DNA of 31,898 bases. Origin: Physcocola sp002396385. GTDB taxonomy: Bacteria; Bacteroidota; Bacteroidia; Bacteroidales; Paludibacteraceae. Both the position numbers and the translations under genes were made by a program. This document shows, piece after piece, positions 7,082 to 15,330 of this stretch. A model generated the notes under the pieces. That model did no database searches. It was not told the origin of the DNA and was given only the letters and a program-made list of their open reading frames with translations. How positions within the stretch are numbered: the stretch's first letter is position 1; every line of letters starts with the position of its first letter. The stretch lies in contig CAMNDM010000041.1 of assembly GCA_946535435.1 (NCBI GenBank), positions 1 to 31,898 on the forward strand, in the 5' to 3' direction.

Positions 7082-8005
7082 ATGGAAGGACTAGTTGTAA
7101 AAAATACGGGTAACTCCTACTTGGTGCGGACGGCAGACAAGCAGGTTTTCGACTGCCACTTGAAGGGCAATTTCCGCATGCAGGGTATTAAGAGTACCAA
7201 TCCTATCGCAGTCGGCGATAATGTGGAATTTGACGTCCGGTCGGCGGAAGACTGCCTCATCACAAAGCTTCTGCCTCGCCGTAACTATATTGTGCGCCGT
7301 CCGGCGAACCTTTCGAAACAGTTGCACATCATAGCTTCGAATCTCGATGCGGCTATGCTGGTGGTCACCATCAACCATCCGGTCACTTCTACCGTGTTCA
7401 TCGACCGTTTTCTGGCTACTTGCGAGGCCTACAGTGTGCCGGGCATGTTGCTCATCAACAAGGTGGACCTCTACGACGATGACGAGAGGACGTATATGGA
7501 CAATTTGGTGCGCCTCTACGAGCAGATTGGTTATCCGTGCTATGTGGTGTCGGCTAAAACTGGCGAGGGGGTGGCCGAAGTGGCCGAACTCCTGAAAAAT
7601 AAAATAACCCTGCTTTCGGGTAACTCCGGTGTCGGTAAGTCTTCGCTCGTGAATGCCATTAATCCCGATTTCAAGGCGCGTATTGGCGACTTGTCTGATG
7701 TCCACGATGCGGGTATGCACACCACGACCTTCTCTGAAATGTTCGAGATCGCACCAGACAGTTTTATTGTCGACACACCGGGTATCCGTGGTTTCGGAAC
7801 TATCGATTTCAAGAAAGAAGAGGTGGGGCACTATTTTCCCGATATTTTCCGTTTTTCTTCCGACTGCCGTTTCGGAAACTGTACGCATACCCACGAACCT
7901 GGCTGCGCGGTGCTGAAGGCGGTTGAAGAGCACTATATTAGCGAATCGCGCTATAATAGCTATCTTAGTATAATGGATGACGAGAACGACGCTAAATACC
8001 GTTAA
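7082..8005 (+). CDS. rsgA: Ribosome small subunit GTPase RsgA
   Basis: Circularly permuted GTPase that checks late 30S maturation. Motifs occur in the permuted order: G4 NKVD (residues 126-129), G1 GNSGVGKS (180-187), G3 DTPG (231-234). An OB-fold precedes them, and a zinc knuckle follows with Cys262, Cys267, His269 and Cys275. The 307 residues from the ATG at 7082 (MEGLVVKNTG) agree with homologues; a longer frame from 7043 would run through the terminator. The ATG is 3 bp after a TATTTTTG sequence. The stop lies 9 bp before the histidine kinase start, so the two are likely cotranscribed. Confidence 0.97.
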   Translation: MEGLVVKNTGNSYLVRTADKQVFDCHLKGNFRMQGIKSTNPIAVGDNVEFDVRSAEDCLITKLLPRRNYIVRRPANLSKQLHIIASNLDAAMLVVTINHPVTSTVFIDRFLATCEAYSVPGMLLINKVDLYDDDERTYMDNLVRLYEQIGYPCYVVSAKTGEGVAEVAELLKNKITLLSGNSGVGKSSLVNAINPDFKARIGDLSDVHDAGMHTTTFSEMFEIAPDSFIVDTPGIRGFGTIDFKKEEVGHYFPDIFRFSSDCRFGNCTHTHEPGCAVLKAVEEHYISESRYNSYLSIMDDENDAKYR

Positions 8006-8014
8006 CTGACGCTT

Positions 8015-9190
8015 ATGCATATCACTTTCGAGAATTTTGCAAAGGTTAAATACTTGTTCGCCTTCCTGGCTTTGGTTATTGTGGCCATTTCCACCTACTT
8101 TACGAATGGATTGGTAAAGAGTGTGGCGCAGGAGGAAGAACGCAAGATGACTCTTTGGGCCGAGGCTACCCGCAAGGTGGCGTCTGTGGGCGATGTTACA
8201 GACTTCGATTTCCTGCTGAGGGTTATTGAAGACAATACAACCATCCCCTGCTTTATTCTCGACCAGAACAACCGGTTTGTCGGTGCCCGTAATATAGTTG
8301 TGCCGCAGTCGATGAAGCCAGACGAGGCCCAACTCTTCTGGCTTGAAAAACAGGCTGCTTTTGCCGATTTGCACGACCCTATTGTTATAGCAATCGACCA
8401 CGACACACGGCAATATATCTATTACGATAACTCGTTGGTGTTGAAACGGCTGTCTTACTATCCGTACATCCAGTGGGGGGTGATACTTATCTTCTTTTTG
8501 GCGGTGCTGTTCTTCTTTACACTGGCAAAACGTGCCGAACAAGACAAAGTTTGGGCCGGACTATCTAAAGAGACGGCTCATCAGTTGGGTACGCCTATCT
8601 CGTCGTTGATGGCGTGGGTTGAACTGATGAAGGTGCAGAATATCGCCCCTGAACTGATTCCTGAAATGGAAAAGGATGTGACCCGTCTGCAAACCATTGC
8701 CGACCGCTTCTCGAAAGTGGGGTCTATCCCCGAACTGAAGTTGGCTTGCTTGAACGATGTGCTTGAAAACACACTTGCCTATATGCGGCGCAGGGTCTCT
8801 TCCAAAGTGTTGATATCTACGAATTACAAAACCGAAGGACCGGTAAATTTGCTACTGTGTGTGCCTTTGTTCGAATGGGTTTGCGAAAATTTGTGCAAGA
8901 ATGCGGTCGATGCTATGGAAGGCCGTGGCAGCATATCTGTCGACGTCTCCCTGCAAGAAAACAAACTCTGCCTCGATTTTACCGATACGGGAAAGGGTAT
9001 ACCCAAGTCGAAATTCAAGACGGTGTTCCAGCCGGGCTTTACTACAAAAAAAAGAGGATGGGGCCTTGGCTTGTCGTTAGTGAAACGTATTGTGGAGGAC
9101 TACCATCACGGCTCCATTTTTGTCAAACAGTCGGAAATCGGTAAGGGTACCACGTTTCGTATTTTGCTGAAACTGCCTGCCGAGGGGTAG
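8015..9190 (+). CDS. Orphan sensor histidine kinase
   Basis: Membrane kinase of a two-component system, 391 residues. It has a TM segment at about 12-31, a periplasmic sensor of some 120 residues with no recognised domain, and a second TM at about 152-170. A short HisKA segment has His189 in KETAHQLGTPISSL. The HATPase domain has ENLCKNAVDA (291-300), DTGKGIP (324-330) and GWGLGLSL (348-355). The HQLGTPISSL H-box is the variant frequent in Bacteroidota. No response regulator is adjacent. The gene follows rsgA by 9 bp and converges with dnaG, 15 bp away with no terminator visible between them. The signal sensed is unknown. Confidence 0.93.
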   Translation: MHITFENFAKVKYLFAFLALVIVAISTYFTNGLVKSVAQEEERKMTLWAEATRKVASVGDVTDFDFLLRVIEDNTTIPCFILDQNNRFVGARNIVVPQSMKPDEAQLFWLEKQAAFADLHDPIVIAIDHDTRQYIYYDNSLVLKRLSYYPYIQWGVILIFFLAVLFFFTLAKRAEQDKVWAGLSKETAHQLGTPISSLMAWVELMKVQNIAPELIPEMEKDVTRLQTIADRFSKVGSIPELKLACLNDVLENTLAYMRRRVSSKVLISTNYKTEGPVNLLLCVPLFEWVCENLCKNAVDAMEGRGSISVDVSLQENKLCLDFTDTGKGIPKSKFKTVFQPGFTTKKRGWGLGLSLVKRIVEDYHHGSIFVKQSEIGKGTTFRILLKLPAEG

Positions 9191-9205
9191 GGAACTTCTC
9201 TCTTC

Positions 9206-11281
9206 TCACATCACATTACCTCGTTGGTCGGATATCTTGCGGTAGATGTTTTTTAGAATAATGTATTCCTTCATCTTGTCAACTCTCGACTTTTGGTCTT
9301 GATCGGTGAGCATGTCTTTCTCCTTTTGGCTTATCTCGTCTTTAACTATTTGACTTTGTAAGTCGTACATCACACGTGGAACCTTTAGAATCAGTTCGTC
9401 TTCAACGTCGGGGTATAGGGGGTCCATAAGCAACTCACTGGCCACTTTGCTTACCTCTATGTCGTTGCTGTTCAAGAAATGTCCTTGCGTAAGGTATTGG
9501 GCATCGTTCATATGTTCCAGTATGTCTTTCTTGATGCGTTGGTATATCGGGTTCCGAAAGTCGATGTCGTCCGTCTCCATTATTAGCAACAGGATGAATT
9601 GTGACACGGTGATTTTCTCTTTATTTCCGTTCTCTCCCTCTAACTGAAACAAAATGTCGTTCCCGTTCTTCAACAGATAGTGGACAATGCTGCGCTCGTA
9701 GGGCTCGTACGGCGAAACGGGCATTTCTATGGGGTTTGTAATCTCCGGTTCGGCAAGTTGGCCGCTTGGGAGCTGTAGTCCGGAAGGAATTAGCGCCTCA
9801 ATGGGTATGTCTTCGACGACATTGCCCCCGTCGGGTGTGGCTGTGCTGCTGGCTGTCTGGGGTGCAACACCGTTGTCGTTGGTTGCGGATGTTGTGACCG
9901 TCTCCTTTTCTTCTCCTTTGGGCTGCTTGTTGTAACTCTCCAGCAGTTTCTTCTTGCGTAGTTCGCCCACTTGCTCGGTCAGGGCCGCCTCGTTTGCGTC
10001 GAGCAAACGGCTGCACTCTTGTATGTAGACCGAACGGCGTATTTTGTCGGGGATGGCGGCAATGGTCGATGCCGTCTCCATAATGGCGCTGGCTTTGGCC
10101 AGCGGATTTTTGGCTATTTCAGGACCGAAGTGCTGGGCAAAGAACAGCACATAGTCTTGTTCGTTATCTGTGAGGAACTGCTTGACCTCGTCACCGCTAT
10201 GGTTTTGGGCGAATGTGTCGGGGTCGTCGTCTGGTGGTAGTATGACCACGTGTACGAAAAGCCCTTGTTCAAGTAACAGTTTGCCGTTCTTCAGTGCGGC
10301 GTGCACTCCGGCATTGTCTCCGTCGTACATCATGGTCACGTGCTTCTCTTCGCTGTCTTCTCCACCGACCGACGGAATGACGCGTTTCAGCAACCTTATC
10401 TGCTCGGTGGTCAGGGCTGTTCCGCACGGTGCCACAATATTCTCAATGCCCGCCTGCACCATTGAAATGACGTCGCAGTAGCCTTCGCTGATGTAGCACT
10501 TCTTCTCTTTTTGTATCGCTTTTTTTGCAAAGAACAGTCCGTAAAGGGCAAACCTCTTCTGGTAGATGTCGCTTTCTGGCGAGTTCTGGTATTTGACGGG
10601 GTCGTCGGCACGTAATGTACGCCCTCCGAATGCTATGACTTGGCCCGAAATGGAATGGATGGGGAAGATGGCACGGCTGGCAAAACGGTCGGTCGTCGGT
10701 CCGCCTTCGTGGGGTATCGATGCACCAAGTTTGACCAAATACTCTGTTTTGACACCCTTTTGTGCGGCCTCTTTTGTGTAATGGTCACGCTCTTTCAAGG
10801 CATAGCCTAACTGGAATTTGCTGATAATGTCTTGGCGGAAGCGCCGTTTCTGCATAAAGTAGGTCATACCTATCTGCTGACCCTCGTTGGTCTCATGCAG
10901 GTTCTTTATAAAGTGCTGGTTCAGCCACTCGTTGGCGTGGATGAGGCTTTCGCGCTCGTTGTATTTCTGCCGGTCTTCGGCCGACATCTCTTTGTCTTCT
11001 ACCTCGATGTGGTATTTTTTACCCAAAATCTTTATGGCTTCAATGTAACTCACATTCTCGATGTTCATTATGAAGCTGATTGGGTTGCCGCCATTGCCGC
11101 AAACGAAACAGTGACAGAAGTTTTTGCTCGGCGACACATAGAACGACGGGCGCTTGTCGTCGTGGAACGGACAAAGGCCCACATAGTTGACACCCCGGCG
11201 TTGCAGTGTCAGGTAGTCTTCAACTACGTCTTTAATCTCTGCACGAGCCTTTATCGCTTCTATGGTCTTCGAATCAATCAT
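9206..11281 (-). CDS. dnaG: DNA primase
   Basis: Synthesises RNA primers at the replication fork and binds the DnaB helicase through its C-terminus. The 691-residue protein has a CHC2 zinc finger with Cys37, His40, Cys58 and Cys61. The catalytic core contains AFGGRTL, and the TOPRIM segments include CYISEGYCDVI with its Glu and MMYDGDNAG with the paired Asp residues. A low-complexity Thr/Ser/Pro linker (around KETVTTSATNDNG) joins a divergent helicase-binding domain, as usual in Bacteroidota. The ATG at 11281 is chosen because MIDSKTIEAIKARAEI is the family start; a longer frame from 11329 would enter the upstream terminator. Confidence 0.97.
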   Translation of the reverse strand: MIDSKTIEAIKARAEIKDVVEDYLTLQRRGVNYVGLCPFHDDKRPSFYVSPSKNFCHCFVCGNGGNPISFIMNIENVSYIEAIKILGKKYHIEVEDKEMSAEDRQKYNERESLIHANEWLNQHFIKNLHETNEGQQIGMTYFMQKRRFRQDIISKFQLGYALKERDHYTKEAAQKGVKTEYLVKLGASIPHEGGPTTDRFASRAIFPIHSISGQVIAFGGRTLRADDPVKYQNSPESDIYQKRFALYGLFFAKKAIQKEKKCYISEGYCDVISMVQAGIENIVAPCGTALTTEQIRLLKRVIPSVGGEDSEEKHVTMMYDGDNAGVHAALKNGKLLLEQGLFVHVVILPPDDDPDTFAQNHSGDEVKQFLTDNEQDYVLFFAQHFGPEIAKNPLAKASAIMETASTIAAIPDKIRRSVYIQECSRLLDANEAALTEQVGELRKKKLLESYNKQPKGEEKETVTTSATNDNGVAPQTASSTATPDGGNVVEDIPIEALIPSGLQLPSGQLAEPEITNPIEMPVSPYEPYERSIVHYLLKNGNDILFQLEGENGNKEKITVSQFILLLIMETDDIDFRNPIYQRIKKDILEHMNDAQYLTQGHFLNSNDIEVSKVASELLMDPLYPDVEDELILKVPRVMYDLQSQIVKDEISQKEKDMLTDQDQKSRVDKMKEYIILKNIYRKISDQRGNVM

Positions 11282-11285
11282 AGTG

Positions 11286-11293
11286 CAAAGATA
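11286..11293 (-). promoter_or_regulatory. -7-like box abutting the dnaG start
   Basis: The minus strand reads TATCTTTG, matching TAnnTTTG, only 4 bp before the ATG. If used, it would give an almost leaderless dnaG mRNA. The -33 position is occupied by a terminator stem rather than TTTG, so support is weak. Confidence 0.3.
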
Positions 11294-11296
11294 AAC

Positions 11297-11332
11297 AAAA
11301 CAAAAAAGTGCAGGGGTAATGCCCTGCACTTT
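11297..11332 (-). terminator. Rho-independent terminator of the 334-aa lipoprotein gene
   Basis: A perfect 11-bp inverted repeat (AAAGTGCAGGG at 11305-11315 with CCCTGCACTTT at 11322-11332) has a 6-nt loop. On the minus strand it is followed by TTT-G-TTTT. It starts 32 bp past the lipoprotein stop and lies just ahead of dnaG, insulating the two. Confidence 0.88.
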
Positions 11333-11364
11333 ATTTTGAACAAGAGTTTGGTTGTCTTTTCCCG

Positions 11365-12369
11365 TTAGAGCGAGATGCCAAGCAATGCCATAACAGTGGC
11401 TGCATTGACGTCTTCCTCTGAGTCGAACATGTCGACCAATGCTGGTGAAACACCGTTGCTGAGCAGACCTTGCTTGAAGGAATCCTTGTATTCGTCGGTA
11501 CCGTTGCGGTAGGCTTCCTTGTAAGTGCCTATCTGCTGTAATGTTTCTGCGTTGTTGATGATTTCGCCTAAAGTCTTGCCCTTAAGCGAGTCGAGCACTT
11601 TTGTTGCTTTCTCGGCATCGGCAGTACCTTGTTCTGCGGTTTGTCCGCCTTCCAATTCAATGCCGAATGCAATCATAGCAGTTTCTTTCGGATGCTCGGA
11701 ATCCAGAATTTGTTTTACCAGCGTCTCACCCAAACCAGTGGCAATGGCCGTCGCTTTTACATAGGTGCTTTTGTAGATGTTGTCGTTGCTCGTCTGGTAA
11801 TGTTCCTTGATGTCTTTTTCCAAAACATCGAGGGCGGCGTTCTTTTCTTCCTGGGTGCTGGCATCGTTAATCAGAATCGCATAGGCTGCGGCTAAATCTT
11901 TGCCGTCTTCGTAGCCCTTCATATATTGCGAAGCGTTAGTGATGACCGACTGCTTCTCTTCGTCAGAAAGTCCGTTTATAATAGATGCTATACCGCTGGT
12001 TCCCGCATTGGTGTCGCCAAACAAATCGCCTACGGTCGTAAGTTCGAGTCCTGTAGCATCGGCAACGAAGCGTGCTACCTGTTCCTGTTGTTCAGAGTTG
12101 CCGGTAGCCAATACTTTCTGTATCTGTGCCTTTATATTGAGAAGGTCTTCTTCAGACTTTGTTTTGTTCAATTCTCCGAATCCGCTTTCTTCTGCTGCAA
12201 CATAGTCGAACATGCTGCTGGCAATGTTTGCGGCTGCTTCTTGTGATGAAATCTGCTGAACTTTCTGTTCAGGGGTGTTTTCGTCATCGTCTTCGCTACA
12301 GCTTTGTGTGCAGACCGAAAAACTCAATAATGAGGCAAATGCTAGAATACTAAAAAATCTTTTCTTCAT
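11365..12369 (-). CDS. Predicted surface lipoprotein, unknown function (334 aa)
   Basis: Not recognised by family. A basic, hydrophobic signal peptide leads to a lipobox-like TQSC with Cys24, followed by SEDDDEN; an acidic run just after the lipidated Cys is the known surface-export signal of Bacteroidota lipoproteins. The rest is mostly helical, rich in Ala, Glu, Asp and Lys, without catalytic signatures. The last ~60 residues (YKEAYRNGTDEYKDSFKQG, then NGVSPALVDMF) resemble the end of the shorter lipoprotein encoded at 12523-12936, suggesting paralogous modules. The gene has its own -7 box and a strong terminator. Confidence 0.82.
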   Translation of the reverse strand: MKKRFFSILAFASLLSFSVCTQSCSEDDDENTPEQKVQQISSQEAAANIASSMFDYVAAEESGFGELNKTKSEEDLLNIKAQIQKVLATGNSEQQEQVARFVADATGLELTTVGDLFGDTNAGTSGIASIINGLSDEEKQSVITNASQYMKGYEDGKDLAAAYAILINDASTQEEKNAALDVLEKDIKEHYQTSNDNIYKSTYVKATAIATGLGETLVKQILDSEHPKETAMIAFGIELEGGQTAEQGTADAEKATKVLDSLKGKTLGEIINNAETLQQIGTYKEAYRNGTDEYKDSFKQGLLSNGVSPALVDMFDSEEDVNAATVMALLGISL

Positions 12370-12413
12370 GGTGAATGGGTTTTAAGTTAGACCTATTTTA
12401 TAAATATAGTCCT

Positions 12414-12421
12414 CAAATATA
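12414..12421 (-). promoter_or_regulatory. -7 promoter box for the 334-aa lipoprotein
   Basis: The minus strand reads TATATTTG, matching TAnnTTTG, 44 bp upstream of the ATG. A TTTTG lies 24 bp further up, slightly longer than the normal spacing, in an A/T-rich region. Confidence 0.5.
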
Positions 12422-12463
12422 ATACTTTATGTGATATGTTATACACAAAATCGCATTTTTTTT

Positions 12464-12502
12464 AAAAAATAAAAAGCCAGGTGCGGTTGCGCCTGGCTTT
12501 TT
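12464..12502 (-). terminator. Rho-independent terminator of the 137-aa lipoprotein gene
   Basis: A perfect 11-bp inverted repeat (AAAAAGCCAGG at 12471-12481, CCTGGCTTTTT at 12492-12502) with a 10-nt loop is followed on the minus strand by a run of T. It starts 20 bp past the stop codon at 12523. Confidence 0.92.
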
Positions 12503-12522
12503 CTAACGCTGATAGTGTTCTG

Positions 12523-12936
12523 TTATTCGTCTTTCGAGAAAATAGCTTCAAGAAGGGTTGAAAGTGCGCTTACTGAAGAACTTTCGAGCAAGTTTTCTAC
12601 GGTTTCGGCGTCACCGATGCCGTTGGCTGCAGCCAAGAAGCCGGCTTTGTAGCTCTTGCTTTCGTTCTTTTTGTATTTTTTGCCATAATTGACCATCTTT
12701 GTCATGCTGGACATGCCGCTTACCGAAGTTACGCCATTCTCTTTTACGCTCTCGTATGCTTCGGCATATGCCTTACCGTCGGCAGAACCCTGCTCAAAAG
12801 CGGTTTTAATGTCTGCAGTGTCGATTTTGGTGATTTCTCCGTTCTCGTCGTCATCGTCATCGCTGCATGCAACGTTGTTGAAACCTACGAATACGAGCAG
12901 TGCTGTTGAAAAGAGGGCTAATAGTTTCTTTTTCAT
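12523..12936 (-). CDS. Small predicted surface lipoprotein (137 aa)
   Basis: Unknown family. A signal peptide (MKKKLLALFSTALLVFVGF) leads to lipobox NVAC with Cys24, immediately followed by SDDDDDENGE, a very strong acidic surface-export signal. The mature part is about 110 residues, Ala/Ser/Lys-rich and helical. Its second half (YGKKYKKNESKSYKAGFLA, then NGIGDAETVENLLES) resembles the end of the neighbouring 334-aa lipoprotein in order and spacing of Tyr, Lys and Gly. It lies 44 bp after comF on the same strand with no clear TAnnTTTG between them, so it may be read from the comF unit. A strong terminator follows. Confidence 0.8.
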   Translation of the reverse strand: MKKKLLALFSTALLVFVGFNNVACSDDDDDENGEITKIDTADIKTAFEQGSADGKAYAEAYESVKENGVTSVSGMSSMTKMVNYGKKYKKNESKSYKAGFLAAANGIGDAETVENLLESSSVSALSTLLEAIFSKDE

Positions 12937-12980
12937 TTTCTGGAAAAATTTAGTATTTGATTATTTTGTTTGTGATTCTT

Positions 12981-13685
12981 TTATTTTTCGGCTGAAGCCA
13001 ACGCCATCATGCTGATTTTGACGTTTACCCCACTAAATGCCTTTGCGCAGGCTTCTAGGGTGGCTCCTGTGGTCAGGACGTCGTCAACGATAGCGATATG
13101 CCGGTTTTCAACTTTGTCTAAGTTGTGTGCGGAGAAAATGTCTTTGACGTTTTCCCGTCGTTCCTCGGCGGTCTTTTTCGTTTGCGTAGTGTTCGCTGTC
13201 TTTCTGTACAAGACGTCTGTCACTACGGGTTTGCCAAGTGACTGACCTATGCCTCGGGCAATGCTCTCTGCCTGATTGTAGCCGCGGACTTTCAGTTTGT
13301 CGGGGTGGAGTGGTACTGGTATTAGCAGGTCAATGTCTTCCCACCTTCCGCCTTTTAGCTCGGTGCCGAATTGGTAGCCTAGCGCCTCGCCTAGTTGGCT
13401 GAATCCGCGATATTTAATGCCGTGTAGCAGTTTTTGCGTCAGGTTGCCTTTCTCGAAGTAGAGAAACGTGGTCGCCATTTCCACTTTTACCCTCCCGTAA
13501 AAACGTTGCTCGAAGCTGTTTCCTTTTTCTTCGTGCCGGTGGGTGTACGCAAGGCGGGTGCGGCAGTCGAGGCAGATTAAATGCTCGCCTCTGGCAAGCA
13601 CGTTGTCGCAACAGACACACAACCTAGGGTAGAACAATTGGGTGAAATCAGACAGCGTGTCTTTTATCCAACTCCCTAATTTCAT
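12981..13685 (-). CDS. comF: ComF family phosphoribosyltransferase-like protein
   Basis: Cytosolic member of the ComF/GntX family, linked to DNA uptake or handling in competent bacteria but widespread in others, where its role is unclear. The 234 residues include a Cys4 zinc finger near the N-terminus (Cys23/26 and Cys38/41), the family core LIPVPLHPDKLKVRGYNQAE and a PRPP-binding loop VDDVLTTGAT (200-209). It starts 12 bp after the stop of the DUF4197 gene and is probably cotranscribed with it. Confidence 0.94.
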   Translation of the reverse strand: MKLGSWIKDTLSDFTQLFYPRLCVCCDNVLARGEHLICLDCRTRLAYTHRHEEKGNSFEQRFYGRVKVEMATTFLYFEKGNLTQKLLHGIKYRGFSQLGEALGYQFGTELKGGRWEDIDLLIPVPLHPDKLKVRGYNQAESIARGIGQSLGKPVVTDVLYRKTANTTQTKKTAEERRENVKDIFSAHNLDKVENRHIAIVDDVLTTGATLEACAKAFSGVNVKISMMALASAEK

Positions 13686-13697
13686 ACCGTGTTGTCC

Positions 13698-14561
13698 TTA
13701 GCTTTTTTTCTTGGTGTCGAGTCTGCCGAACACTTTTTTCAGCACATCGTTCACACGGGCGTCAACGTTTGTGCGTATCTGGTATTCCTGGTCGGCAACT
13801 TTGGTGAACAGTCCGTCGAGCGCCCTGCCGGTAATGTAGTCCGAAAGGTCTGTGTTAACTTCCTGCACTGCCTGCACACTAGTATACTGGCTGCTGGAGA
13901 TGACACCGGCAGACTTTGCAACAGTAAGCCCGGCTTTGATTTTCTTGTCGCCGATGACTTTGGCGAGTTTGTTGTTGTATTCCGCAAATTTCGACCATGC
14001 CGAGGTGGTAGTCACACCGGCCACCTTCACACTGTTCAGCGAATTGGTTACAGGATCGTGAAATGCGCTCTGCAACTGGGTTGAGGTGTTGTTGTGGAGG
14101 TAGGTGGTGGCAGCATTGTCCTCGCCGAATAAGATGCTCTCGGCATCGCCGATGGTCATCTTGGTGATGGCGCTTTTGAAGATGCTGACCGATTTTGGAG
14201 CAGCGTCTTCTGCAGCCCCGTTAAACAGTTCTATGAAAGTATTCTCGTCTGGAATGCTCGAATTTGTAGCATTCAAGATGGTACTGAAGGTTTCGTTTTT
14301 CGACAATGTCTGTACCGCACTGAATGCGGTGGCGGCTTCTTCCGGCATACCAATCTTTACTGCAGCGTCGTTCAGGTAACCACCTTTCCGGTGCAACTTT
14401 GTGGCTGCGGTGTCGATGCCTACGCTAAGGGCTGATTTTAATCCGGTAGCAACTTCAGAATCTTCGGTGATGGCGTCAATGACAGTTGAAGCCTCGTCGC
14501 AACTATATGATGCCAATAAGATGGCGCCTGCACATGCGCTTTTGAGTACGATGTTTTTCAT
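13698..14561 (-). CDS. DUF4197 domain lipoprotein
   Basis: Exported protein of unknown function matching the DUF4197 pattern: the start of the domain (SALSVGIDTAATKL, GYLNDAAVKIGMPEEA) and its end (ALDGLFTKVADQEYQIRTN, DVLKKVFG) are easy to recognise. The 287 residues include a signal peptide with Cys21 in SYSC, followed by DEAS, so it is probably lipidated. The lipobox lacks the preferred Leu at -3. comF follows 12 bp later. The gap to lolD upstream is 106 bp, with no strong terminator and only an imperfect -7 box, so it may have its own promoter or be partly read through. Confidence 0.85.
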   Translation of the reverse strand: MKNIVLKSACAGAILLASYSCDEASTVIDAITEDSEVATGLKSALSVGIDTAATKLHRKGGYLNDAAVKIGMPEEAATAFSAVQTLSKNETFSTILNATNSSIPDENTFIELFNGAAEDAAPKSVSIFKSAITKMTIGDAESILFGEDNAATTYLHNNTSTQLQSAFHDPVTNSLNSVKVAGVTTTSAWSKFAEYNNKLAKVIGDKKIKAGLTVAKSAGVISSSQYTSVQAVQEVNTDLSDYITGRALDGLFTKVADQEYQIRTNVDARVNDVLKKVFGRLDTKKKS

Positions 14562-14667
14562 ATTAAATCCTTATTTGTTGAGTTGTTTTGTTTGTTCTGT
14601 TGCAAAAATTAGTCCGAACTTCTTGTTTCGGAAGGCAATTTATATAAAAATACGGAATTTTTTGCCT

Positions 14668-15330
14668 TTATTGTTGATTTTCTACAATTTCCCCATCTTC
14701 CATGCTAATGACGCGGTCTGATATTTTAGCCAAGTCCTGGTCGTGGGTGACGATGACGATGGTCTGGCCTTTCTTTTCGCGCAGCTCGAATAGCAGATGG
14801 TACAATTCGGCTTTGTTCTTAGAGTCTAGGCTGCCCGATGGCTCGTCTGCCAACAAGATGTCCGGTTTGTTTATGAGGGCTCTGGCTACTGCCACCCGCT
14901 GTTTCTCGCCTCCCGAAAGTTCATTCGGGCGGTGGTTGGCTCGTTCCTGTATACCTAAATATTCAAGTAGTTGCATGGCCTCGTTTTCCGCCTCTTTTTT
15001 AGACCTATGCGCTATAAGGGCAGGGATACAGACATTCTCAAGCGCACTGAATTCGGGCAACAACTGGTGGAATTGGAAGACGAAGCCGATATGTTTGTTA
15101 CGGAAAGCCGATAACTCTTTCTCGTTGAGCGACAGCACGTCCTGATTGTTTATACGGACAATCCCGTTGTCGGGTCTTGACAGCGTCCCTATAATTTGAA
15201 GCAACGTCGTTTTGCCGGCACCACTGGGGCCGATAATGGAGACTACCTCGCCCTTGTGGATGTGCAGTCCGATGTTCTTTAATACCTGCAGGTTTCCGAA
15301 ACTCTTGTTAATACTTTCGACATTAATCAT
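14668..15330 (-). CDS. lolD: ABC transporter ATPase, LolD-like
   Basis: Cytosolic ATPase of the MacB/LolD group, which with a LolC/E-type membrane partner releases lipoproteins from the inner membrane for transfer to the outer membrane. The 220 residues show Walker A GPSGAGKTT (34-42), Q-loop in FVFQFHQLLPEFSALENV, signature LSGGEKQ (138-144), Walker B DILLADEP (157-164) and H-loop His196. The FQFHQLLPEFSALENV stretch is typical of LolD. No permease gene is next to it, so LolD rather than another MacB-type ATPase is inference. It overlaps the end of cdaA by 8 bp. Confidence 0.88.
   Translation of the reverse strand: MINVESINKSFGNLQVLKNIGLHIHKGEVVSIIGPSGAGKTTLLQIIGTLSRPDNGIVRINNQDVLSLNEKELSAFRNKHIGFVFQFHQLLPEFSALENVCIPALIAHRSKKEAENEAMQLLEYLGIQERANHRPNELSGGEKQRVAVARALINKPDILLADEPSGSLDSKNKAELYHLLFELREKKGQTIVIVTHDQDLAKISDRVISMEDGEIVENQQ

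Noticed and set aside
7091..8542. Long minus-strand open frame (483 codons) opposite rsgA and the histidine kinase
   Set aside because: It spans two well-supported plus-strand genes, has no recognisable domain, and its composition is what reverse-complement coding produces.
14613..14632. Inverted repeat TCCGAA/TTCGGA upstream of the DUF4197 gene as an operator
   Set aside because: Six-base arms with an 8-nt loop in a 106-bp gap are too short to separate from chance.
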